Positions 1-5,782 of a stretch of DNA of 12,551 nucleotides are shown in pieces; the first letter of the stretch is position 1, and each line of letters starts with the position of its first letter. Origin of the DNA: Bacteroidia bacterium (GTDB lineage Bacteria > Bacteroidota > Bacteroidia > Flavobacteriales > Flavobacteriaceae); the NCBI GenBank assembly GCA_030431085.1, contig JAUIJW010000048.1, positions 1-12,551 of the forward strand, in the 5' to 3' direction. The notes beneath the pieces were generated by a model, which made no database searches, was not told the DNA's origin, and saw only the letters and a list, made by a program, of their open reading frames with translations. A program made the translations under genes and the position numbers.

Positions 1-29
1 GTTTCTAAATTCACGTGATGTTTTTCAGC

Positions 30-165
30 TTGCGTACAACGGTCTAGTATAAGAATAGTAGCGGATTTAAGGGCACTAACTTTTCGGTTAAACACAGACT
101 TTTTTATATTTACTTCCTTTCGATTTAGCGACTAAACCGCTATTATTTTTATACATTGTTGGCAA
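30..165 (-). repeat. Long imperfect inverted repeat, attC-like hairpin site after the exporter gene
   Basis: Read on the + strand, TTGC (30-33) and CAAC (37-40) pair with GTTGGCAA (158-165), leaving GTA (34-36) bulged. An asymmetric internal loop follows (41-46 against 155-157). Then 47-64 pair with 137-154 over 18 bp with two G-T wobbles (53/148, 58/143), A65 is bulged, and 66-69 pair with 133-136. The terminal loop is 70-132. Short basal stem, unpaired spacer, second stem with an extrahelical base and a variable terminal loop match the layout of integron attC sites. Boxes only approximate the consensus: on the minus strand TGCCAAC (RYYYAAC, 5/7) and GTTGTAC (GTTRRRY, 6/7). The wobbles pair only on the + strand, which is the bottom strand relative to the minus-strand genes, as in attC. 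The site starts just after the exporter stop codon. It could also act as a transcript end. The structure is seen; the recombination role is inferred. Confidence 0.6.
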
Positions 166-172
166 CTGGGCG

Positions 173-2362
173 TTATTCAGTTCGTTTTTCAAATTCCAAT
201 TCAGTCCAAAATTCGCTATAAAAATTCGTTGATTCCATAAGTTTTTCGTGATTCCCAAAGTCAGATATAATTCCGTTTTCCAATACATAAATTCGGTCGG
301 CAATTTTTGGCAAGGAATGTAGTCTGTGAGAAATGAAGATAATTGTTAATTCAGATTTTAGTTTATTGAGCAAGTTTAAAACAAACTGTTCTGTTTTTCT
401 GTCCATTGCAGAAGTAAACTCGTCCAACAATAAAACTTTTGGTTTTTTATATAAGGCTCTCATTAAGGCAATGACTTGTTTTTGTCCGCCTGATAAATTA
501 ATTCCCTCTTCGCCAAGTATGGTAGCATAACTTTGAGGTAAGGAATTGATAAAATCTTCAAAGCCATAATCTTGACAAAACTTTGTAATATTTTCAGGCG
601 TATCTTCTTGCCCTAAAAGAATGTTAGTTATTACATTACCGCCAAATATGGTAACATTTTGTGGCACTACGCCTAAAATAGTACGCCAGTTTTCGGTATT
701 TAATTCTGTAAGATTAGTTTGATTATTAACAATTATTGTCCCATTTTCTAAAGGATAGAATTTTTGAAGGATTTGCCCGAGCGTACTTTTTCCGCTACCA
801 CTTTCACCAACTATGGCAATACACTCGTTTTTATTTGCTTTAATATTAATGTCTTTTAGTAATTGACTTCTACCTGCAAAGCGAAAAGAAAGGTTTTTTA
901 TTTCAAGTGAATTGAAATCAGAAATTTCAACTGTTCCTTTTTGTTCTTTATCCATTGATGCAAATTCATACATACGGTTAAAAGCGACTTTGGCTTCGTT
1001 TATTGGTATGGTTATTAACGCCAAACTTGCAACGGATGGCAATAAACTACCTGCAATACCGAGTATTGCCATTAGTTCGCCTAATTGCATTGTTTCGTTA
1101 TAGACTTGAATTGAGGTATAAACCAATATACTCATTAAAAATAAGACGCTAAACAAACCAGAAAAAACCGATAATCGTACATTAATTTTACCAAGATTAA
1201 AGGCTTTTTCTTGAAAATTACCATAAATAAGTTGGTTGATTTTTTGAAATATAGTTTGTCTATTATTGTTTTTAATTGTGGCAATACCTTGCATTGATGT
1301 TATATAATTGCTCTCACTAAAGGCGTAACCTTGCATTACTTCTTTTTGTGCATTAATAATCTGTTTGTTAAAACTATAAATAAGGATAAAGTAAAAGGGT
1401 AAACTTATAAAAGCAATTAGTCCTGTTTGCCAAGAATAGTAAAATAAAAAGCCTAAAGACACTATGGTTACTAATGCATTAATAACTACGTTACCAACGA
1501 TTTGACTAATAACACGTTGTACACGTTGGGTATCGTTTAAACGAGCAACGAGTTCGCCAATTTTGCGAGTATCGAAAAAGGGTTTTGGTAAATTGAGCAA
1601 TGATGAATAAAAACTATCTACAATACTGTTATTAAAATCTTTGGTTTGACGAATGAGGAAGTAATCACGTAATGCTGTAAACAATACCCTGACTAAAAGT
1701 AAAAAGGCGACTAATGCAATGCCTGTAATAAGTTTGTTAAAGTCTTTTGAAGGTAAAATATCATCTATTAATTTTTGCGAAAAGATTGCCATTGCCATAC
1801 CTAGAATGGCAATGCCCAATCCTAACAACACACTAAATGAAATCAAGCGATAATCTTCTTTGAGTAGTTTTAAAAACCACTGTTTTTTGTTTTTATTTTG
1901 GGTTTCGGTTTTTACAAAACCTTCATTTGGTTTAAGGGTTAAACAGGTTTTGGATATCCAAACGGTTTCTAATTCTTCTTTGGTGTAAGTTGTAATGCCT
2001 TTTGCAGGGTCGCCAATTATGAATTTATTATCCTTATAACCATAACACACGACATAATGCTGTAAACGTTCCTCAATAACAACATGTAAAATTAAAGGTT
2101 CCTTATGGTCTATTACAGCTTGTATGTCTGCTTCGTTACCTTGTGCGTCAAATCCTAGTTTGTTAGCTGCTTGATATAAACCTAAAAGGGTAGTGCCTTG
2201 TTTGGTTGTACCGCTTAACTCTCGTAACTTTTCTAAACTGTTTGAGCCTCCATAATATTGTATGAGCGATAACAAACAAGCAACGCCACAATCGGATTGG
2301 TCGTGTTGTTGTGTAAAGGTTTGTTGTAAATATTTTTGTGATAGGTTGATTGCTTTAGTCAT
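173..2362 (-). CDS. C39 peptidase-containing ABC exporter (bacteriocin processing/secretion)
   Basis: A 729-aa protein in the order peptidase, membrane domain, ATPase. Residues 1-130 form a C39 cysteine peptidase: catalytic C25 in QSDCGVACL with Gln just before it, H102 in LQHYVV and D118 in IIGDPAKG. Six membrane segments are expected in about 165-440. The nucleotide-binding domain has Walker A GESGSGKST near 518, signature LSGGQ near 622, Walker B VLLLDEF near 646 and the switch His in FISHR near 677. In this family the peptidase cuts precursors after a double-glycine-type leader while the transporter exports the core, which fits the two peptides at 3754-4143. The start overlaps the upstream thioredoxin-like gene by 8 bp, so translation is probably coupled. 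It is last in the operon and its stop touches the repeat at 30-165. No HlyD-type adaptor gene is visible in the window. Exporter assignment is firm; the substrate is inferred from context. Confidence 0.95.
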   Translation of the reverse strand: MTKAINLSQKYLQQTFTQQHDQSDCGVACLLSLIQYYGGSNSLEKLRELSGTTKQGTTLLGLYQAANKLGFDAQGNEADIQAVIDHKEPLILHVVIEERLQHYVVCYGYKDNKFIIGDPAKGITTYTKEELETVWISKTCLTLKPNEGFVKTETQNKNKKQWFLKLLKEDYRLISFSVLLGLGIAILGMAMAIFSQKLIDDILPSKDFNKLITGIALVAFLLLVRVLFTALRDYFLIRQTKDFNNSIVDSFYSSLLNLPKPFFDTRKIGELVARLNDTQRVQRVISQIVGNVVINALVTIVSLGFLFYYSWQTGLIAFISLPFYFILIYSFNKQIINAQKEVMQGYAFSESNYITSMQGIATIKNNNRQTIFQKINQLIYGNFQEKAFNLGKINVRLSVFSGLFSVLFLMSILVYTSIQVYNETMQLGELMAILGIAGSLLPSVASLALITIPINEAKVAFNRMYEFASMDKEQKGTVEISDFNSLEIKNLSFRFAGRSQLLKDINIKANKNECIAIVGESGSGKSTLGQILQKFYPLENGTIIVNNQTNLTELNTENWRTILGVVPQNVTIFGGNVITNILLGQEDTPENITKFCQDYGFEDFINSLPQSYATILGEEGINLSGGQKQVIALMRALYKKPKVLLLDEFTSAMDRKTEQFVLNLLNKLKSELTIIFISHRLHSLPKIADRIYVLENGIISDFGNHEKLMESTNFYSEFWTELEFEKRTE

Positions 2363-2882
2363 TTTCTTGTAATGCTCTTAAAATACCTTTGGCGTTGAGT
2401 TGCCCTTTATGTTTTTTGATTAGTTTTTGCTTTTGGTCGTAAATTAAGAGGTAAGGAATGCTGTTAGCATCAAATCGACTAGAAAAAGTATCAATATTAT
2501 CATGTAAAAAGGTCACATTTTGTTGATTAATTAAATTGTATTGTTCTGAAAATTGTTTGATGACTTCAATGGGTTCTGTAGATACAAAAATAAATTGCAC
2601 GTTTTTAAAGCCATCTAAATTATCGCTAATGCTTTGGGCTTCGTGCTGACAAAAATCACACTCGCTGTTAAAGTAGATGAAAATGGTATTTGTGTTTGGT
2701 TTTAGATTAGTTTTTGTAAATGAGTCTTGCTCTAAAGTTAAAAACTCAAAGTCTGGTATCGTTTCTAGTTGCTTTGCAATTTGATTTTTTTCTTTTGCTT
2801 TAGAAATAACATTAAAACCTAGATAAGACAGCAAACCAAAAACACCAATTAAAACTATAATTAAGATTGATTTTTTACGCAT
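2355..2882 (-). CDS. Membrane-anchored thioredoxin-like protein, possible disulfide-forming helper of the bacteriocin locus
   Basis: A 175-aa protein starting MRKKSILIIV. A start 15 codons further upstream is possible but lies inside the preceding gene; this ATG is 2 bp after that gene's stop. Residues 5-24 form one membrane anchor, giving a periplasmic domain. Residues 45-175 look like a thioredoxin/AhpC-TSA fold: FIYFNSECDFC with the C75-x-x-C78 pair in the usual place after a beta strand, and SIPYLLIYD with the cis-Pro at about 143. It lies between a membrane protein gene and the C39 exporter in a tightly packed operon. Both precursor cores have exactly two cysteines, so I infer that it forms or isomerises their disulfides, or keeps them reduced before export. 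A cytochrome-maturation-type reductase is possible from the fold alone but not supported by the neighbours. Confidence 0.85.
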   Translation of the reverse strand: MRKKSILIIVLIGVFGLLSYLGFNVISKAKEKNQIAKQLETIPDFEFLTLEQDSFTKTNLKPNTNTIFIYFNSECDFCQHEAQSISDNLDGFKNVQFIFVSTEPIEVIKQFSEQYNLINQQNVTFLHDNIDTFSSRFDANSIPYLLIYDQKQKLIKKHKGQLNAKGILRALQEND

Positions 2883-2884
2883 AA

Positions 2885-3520
2885 CTAACTCATATTTAAA
2901 GTAATAAACATTACACCAACTACCCAAATTAAAAGGCTAACTCCATAACTACTTGCTACTATTGAAAAGCCTTTGTCTGTATTTTCGTTGAGTTCTTTAC
3001 CAATTAAATATGCTAAAATGAACCAATAGGCTAATTCAAATAGATTAAGCACTTGAAATGGATAGATAAACCAAGGTTGTAAACCCTCGTAACCAAAGAT
3101 ATTTAAAGCTGAAAGCGGATAGAAGTATTGTAAATCTTCTAAATTATATTCGGTTTGAAAGAAGTAAAACCAAGCTGTTTTAAAAATGATAGCTAACAAA
3201 AAGACAAATTCTGCTTTTACTACAATATTAAAAAGTTTTTTGTATTTGATTTCTTTACTGAAAAAGAAACAGCCTACGTCTAATATAGCTGCTATGATTG
3301 AGATTTTAAGTATTAATAACAACGGTGTAATTATAAAACCTATCCATTCCCATTTCTCTTGAAAATCCAGCAACTCATTGATTTGCTCATAGGATATTTG
3401 TTCAGCTAAAGAGTTAACAAGTAAAACATTAAAGTTTAAGATATAATTTGAGAATAAAGCCAGTATAATTGAAATAAAGCTTAAAAATATTATTAGGACT
3501 GTGTTATTTGTTTTTTCCAT
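2885..3520 (-). CDS. Five-helix membrane protein of the bacteriocin operon, function unknown
   Basis: A 211-aa protein I do not recognise as a named family. Hydrophobic segments lie at about 8-30, 62-86, 98-118, 157-175 and 187-207. The stretch between the first two (about 34-58) is polar and acidic with a possible coiled or amphipathic helix (SYEQINELLDFQEKWEW). There is one cysteine (DVGCFFF), no CxxC, and no obvious catalytic motif, so a VKOR-like oxidase role is not supported. Its stop is 2 bp before the thioredoxin-like gene, and its start is 71 bp past the small peptide genes, after a hairpin. By position it could be an immunity protein, an export accessory or a partner of the thioredoxin-like protein. 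The reading frame is secure, the role is open. Confidence 0.8.
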   Translation of the reverse strand: MEKTNNTVLIIFLSFISIILALFSNYILNFNVLLVNSLAEQISYEQINELLDFQEKWEWIGFIITPLLLILKISIIAAILDVGCFFFSKEIKYKKLFNIVVKAEFVFLLAIIFKTAWFYFFQTEYNLEDLQYFYPLSALNIFGYEGLQPWFIYPFQVLNLFELAYWFILAYLIGKELNENTDKGFSIVASSYGVSLLIWVVGVMFITLNMS

Positions 3521-3537
3521 ATAACTTATTAGAAGTT

Positions 3538-3569
3538 AGCCCTCAATCTATTAAAAATGAATGAGGGCT
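3538..3569 (-). promoter_or_regulatory. Stem-loop between precursor/membrane-peptide genes and export genes (attenuator or processing hairpin)
   Basis: AGCCCTCA and TGAGGGCT form a perfect 8-bp GC-rich stem around a 16-nt A/T-rich loop. It lies in the 71-bp gap after the 52-aa gene and before the 211-aa gene. No U-run follows it on the minus strand, so it is a poor intrinsic terminator. A hairpin here would suit partial read-through or 3'-end protection, letting the small peptide mRNA be more abundant than the exporter mRNA. The stem is seen, the function inferred. Confidence 0.55.
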
Positions 3570-3591
3570 TGTTTAGGTCACTGATAGTAAT

Positions 3592-3750
3592 CTATTTTTT
3601 ATATCTATCCAAGAGTGGTATTATAAAAATTAAAATATAACCTATAACGAGTACAGGTTTTGTTATATAATCATTATCGAATATATATAGCAAAAAAATA
3701 ATAATACTGATTATCGCAAATAGATATTTTAAAATGTTTATTGGTTTCAT
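3592..3750 (-). CDS. 52-aa two-helix membrane peptide, candidate bacteriocin immunity protein
   Basis: A small open frame found by translating the minus strand directly after the second precursor gene: it starts MKPINILKYLFAIISII and ends ILIFIIPLLDRYKK. Two hydrophobic helices (about 9-24 and 33-46) are joined by a polar turn (FDNDYITK), with Lys/Arg at both ends, so both termini probably face the cytoplasm. Its ATG is only 3 bp after the precursor stop, which implies translational coupling. Small two-helix membrane proteins encoded just after class II bacteriocin genes are commonly immunity proteins. That role is inferred from size, topology and position; no sequence family was recognised. 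It has no double-glycine leader and no cysteine, so it is unlikely to be a third bacteriocin. Confidence 0.7.
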   Translation of the reverse strand: MKPINILKYLFAIISIIIFLLYIFDNDYITKPVLVIGYILIFIIPLLDRYKK

Positions 3751-3753
3751 AAA

Positions 3754-3933
3754 CTATTTGAATATAGAATATAAACCACAGCCTACACCTGCTCCAATAA
3801 GAACCCATCCTGGTGGATTCCAAATATTTGCTAAACCTAGAACTGTTGAACCTATTCCAAATCCAATACACACTCCTTCGATGGCGTCACCACCTTGTAT
3901 GTTTTCCATTTTTTTTAAATCTATTGTTTTCAT
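3754..3933 (-). CDS. Double-glycine leader bacteriocin-like precursor B (59 aa)
   Basis: The leader MKTIDLKKMENIQGG (15 aa) is a textbook C39-cleaved leader: hydrophobic residues at spaced positions, an acidic residue and GG at the cut. The 44-aa core begins DAIEGVCIGFGIG and ends GCGLYSIFK. Core cysteines are at 7 and 37. The core reads as two hydrophobic, Gly-rich segments joined by a turn at NPPGW (24-28), with GxxxG motifs at 5-9, 9-13, 32-36 and 34-38. A disulfide between C7 and C37 would staple the two segments into a hairpin. Precursor A has the same total length, leader length and layout, which suggests a two-peptide bacteriocin in which each chain helps the other. The start is fixed by the leader. 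Membrane activity and target are inferred, not seen. Confidence 0.85.
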   Translation of the reverse strand: MKTIDLKKMENIQGGDAIEGVCIGFGIGSTVLGLANIWNPPGWVLIGAGVGCGLYSIFK

Positions 3934-3963
3934 TTCTTGAATTCGTTTTAAATTAATAATTTG

Positions 3964-4143
3964 TTATTTCATTGTTTCAGAGCATACAAAACCAAGTACA
4001 GCTCCTCCTAAAAGTAAAGCTGCACCTGCTGGTGTAAACGCCGAAGCTATGCCCATTGTCATTAAAGTTCCAGATGCATAAATACAAGTTTCTAAATCAC
4101 CTGCATTGATTATTTCCATCTCATTAAATTCTAAATTTTTCAT
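3964..4143 (-). CDS. Double-glycine-type leader bacteriocin-like precursor A (59 aa)
   Basis: First gene of the operon. The leader MKNLEFNEMEIINAG (15 aa) keeps the ME-I-x-x-G spacing of precursor B but has Ala-Gly instead of Gly-Gly at the cut, a known variant of C39 sites. The 44-aa core begins DLETCIYASG and ends FVCSETMK. Its cysteines are at core positions 5 and 39, and the middle has a turn at FTPAG (21-25), so two hydrophobic segments could be held together by one disulfide. GxxxG is present at 32-36. Both cores begin with Asp. The 30-bp gap to precursor B and shared design point to co-expression and joint action. There is no Shine-Dalgarno sequence; the ATG is preceded by an A/T-rich stretch, usual for Bacteroidota. 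Confidence 0.85.
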   Translation of the reverse strand: MKNLEFNEMEIINAGDLETCIYASGTLMTMGIASAFTPAGAALLLGGAVLGFVCSETMK

Positions 4144-4189
4144 AATAAAATAATTTTAAGTTATACCATTCTAAGTTAAAAATTAGGTT

Positions 4190-4213
4190 CAAAAATAGTG
4201 AATGGCACTGCCA
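4190..4213 (-). promoter_or_regulatory. Candidate promoter -7 element with adjacent palindrome for the bacteriocin operon
   Basis: On the minus strand TATTTTTG (4197-4190) fits the Bacteroidota -7 consensus TAnnTTTG and lies 46 bp upstream of the precursor A start. No good TTTG occurs 19-20 bp upstream of it; ATTG occurs only 14 bp upstream, so the promoter is weak or needs an activator. Five bases upstream of the -7 element is a perfect odd palindrome TGGCA-C-TGCCA (4203-4213), placed where a regulator could sit. Confidence 0.4.
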
Positions 4214-4260
4214 ATTCCTTTACCTTTTGTTTGTCACGTTTGGGTGGTCAGCCCTTTTTT

Positions 4261-4299
4261 GACCGTTGTTGTTTTTCCAGCCTTGTTGCCAACTCGTTA
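4261..4299 (-). repeat. Half-copy of the site repeat, at the recombinase/bacteriocin junction
   Basis: On the minus strand it reads TAACG-AGTTGGCAACAAGG, then AAAAACAACAACGGT. The left-hand site reads TAACGCCCAGTTGCCAACAATG, then AAAAATAATAGCGGT. The two are in the same orientation and alignable over about 40 bases with one short gap, and most differences in the second part are transitions. The second, complementary half of the left-hand hairpin is not present here, so this is a half-site. It lies 24 bp after the recombinase stop. A small hairpin GGTCA/TGACC (4246-4264) overlaps its end. It may be the recombinase's own insertion site (attI-like) or the remains of a full site. Confidence 0.55.
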
Positions 4300-4323
4300 T
4301 ATAAATTCAAATATACATTAATA

Positions 4324-5544
4324 TCAGTAATACTTCCGGGATAACGTGAGTTTATGCTGACCATTATCAGGCTCCAAAAAATCGGAAATAACCATGTCTA
4401 ACGGACTCTCTATATGCAATAAATCCTTCTTCGTTACATGCGTATAAATCATCGTAGTTTCCGGACGTGCATGACCCAACAACTCTTGTATATATCTTAA
4501 ATCAACTCCATACTCTAATAAGTGAGTGGCATAACTGTGCCTTAAAGTATGTGGTGTTATCCGTTTTTTAATTTTGGCCAAAGCGCAAGAATTTTTTAAA
4601 AAATGACGTACGCTACTAGCTCTATACGGCTTCCCCTCTGTTCTACCCTCTACAAAATAGCGCTTTGGCCTATAGGTTTCTAAGTAGTTATTTAATAAAG
4701 GGATAAAACTCTTTGCCAAAACAACATACCTGTCTTTTCTATTCTTCCCGTTAACCACCATCAATTGCCGCCGATCTATATCAATATCTCTTAACTCTAG
4801 AGCTACCAACTCCCCAATTCGTAAGCCACAAGAGTAAATTAACGCCAATACCGCTCTGTGCTTTAAATTTTTGGTACATCTTAATAGTTCCATTACCTCT
4901 TCTTTAGACAACACCGTAGGCAAATACTTAGATTTTCGAGGCATCTCTAACAAATCTGTATCCACTTGCATATTGGGCACAAAACTCTTTAGTTGTTTTA
5001 AAGCGCTAATCACCTGCCTATGGCTACTTATAGCATATCTTGGCGCACAAAAATCTTCAATAAAACCATCTACATCTTTATGATTTACCTCCTCTATATC
5101 TTTACCTTTTAAATAATTTAAAAAATCTAACACATGCAAGTAGTAAGTTCTTACCGTACTTTCACTCAATCGTTTACCTCTTAAAAACTTAACAAAACCA
5201 TGTAATAAACGTTTATCTGCTCTGGTTAATTTTAAAATGGGTTTAGCTTGTGTTAGTTTTATCGCTTTCGCGGAAGCTGTAGCGTTAGACTTACTGGCCG
5301 AAAGATTTGACTTACTATTCAAATATTTATTATTAACCTGAGCCACACCATCAAACGCTTTATAAATAGCAGATAAGTTCGATACACTATAGGGCAAATA
5401 CCAACACGATCTGGTTTGACTCCATGAGCACTGTAAATATTTAACCAGTTTAACAAGATCTGAATGATAAGAAAACGCTATCAATATGACAGGTTGATTT
5501 CTATGTTGTGCCTGTTTTAAAGTAATTGTAGGTATTGGTTTCAT
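4324..5544 (-). CDS. Tyrosine recombinase, integron-integrase-like, with extra N-terminal domain
   Basis: A 406-aa protein. Residues 1-75 form an extra N-terminal domain I do not recognise (ending near AIYKAFDGVAQVNN), followed by a Ser/Ala/Lys-rich linker (76-100). Residues 103-195 match the SAM-like core-binding domain (KRLSESTVRTYYLHVLDFLNYL). The catalytic domain (about 207-395) has R242 in CGLRIGE, a Lys near 267-270 in NGKNRKD, H332 and R335 in TPHTLRHSYATHLL, H358 in ELLGHA and nucleophile Y367 in MIYTHV. The C-terminal pattern YTHV...IESPLD resembles integron integrases, but the integron-specific insertion between patches II and III is absent. Not XerC/XerD by length or N-terminus. 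It reads toward the bacteriocin block, with a repeat 24 bp beyond its stop, and may move cassettes at such sites. Enzyme class is certain, substrate sites are inferred. Confidence 0.92.
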   Translation of the reverse strand: MKPIPTITLKQAQHRNQPVILIAFSYHSDLVKLVKYLQCSWSQTRSCWYLPYSVSNLSAIYKAFDGVAQVNNKYLNSKSNLSASKSNATASAKAIKLTQAKPILKLTRADKRLLHGFVKFLRGKRLSESTVRTYYLHVLDFLNYLKGKDIEEVNHKDVDGFIEDFCAPRYAISSHRQVISALKQLKSFVPNMQVDTDLLEMPRKSKYLPTVLSKEEVMELLRCTKNLKHRAVLALIYSCGLRIGELVALELRDIDIDRRQLMVVNGKNRKDRYVVLAKSFIPLLNNYLETYRPKRYFVEGRTEGKPYRASSVRHFLKNSCALAKIKKRITPHTLRHSYATHLLEYGVDLRYIQELLGHARPETTMIYTHVTKKDLLHIESPLDMVISDFLEPDNGQHKLTLSRKYY

Positions 5545-5698
5545 TAGTGTACAGCTTCGCTACTGTTAATCACATAAAAAGATAAAAGTAAACACTTTTA
5601 ATTAGTGAAACACAAAAAAACTTCTCTTAAACAGAAAAGCAACCAATAATGTAGGGGGAGAGTATTTAGGGTAAAAATAAAAATAATATTTTAATCTA

Positions 5699-5730
5699 TT
5701 TGTATTTTCTCATGCGAAACTCTAACTTTG
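5699..5730 (+). promoter_or_regulatory. Bacteroidota-type promoter of the Kbp/LysM gene
   Basis: TTTG (5699-5702), a 20-bp spacer and TAACTTTG (5723-5730) match the Bacteroidota sigma-ABfr consensus TTTG-N19-TAnnTTTG with one extra spacer base. The predicted transcript start is near 5736-5738, giving a leader of about 45 nt before the ATG at 5783. Confidence 0.75.
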
Positions 5731-5736
5731 GTAAAG

Positions 5737-5752
5737 TCCGATTTACATCGGA
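5737..5752 (+). promoter_or_regulatory. Short perfect inverted repeat at the predicted transcript start
   Basis: TCCGAT and ATCGGA pair over 6 bp around TTAC, directly downstream of the promoter at 5699-5730. It is either an operator overlapping the start site or a hairpin at the mRNA 5' end. Nothing in the sequence decides between them. Confidence 0.4.
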
Positions 5753-5782
5753 TATATTTATTAACACTAAACCTAAAAACAA

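Noticed and set aside
88..303. 71-aa open frame on the minus strand across the hairpin site and exporter end
   Set aside because: Overlaps the exporter C-terminus in another frame and runs through the inverted repeat; its end only translates the repeat.
3674..3871. 65-aa open frame on the minus strand
   Set aside because: Out of frame with precursor B and the 52-aa peptide, which have a leader motif and coupled spacing; the composition of this frame is not protein-like.
4308..4315. TATATTTG on the minus strand as -7 element of the bacteriocin operon
   Set aside because: Fits TAnnTTTG, but it is 165 bp from the first start codon, upstream of the half-site, and no TTTG is found at the right distance; 4190-4197 is nearer.
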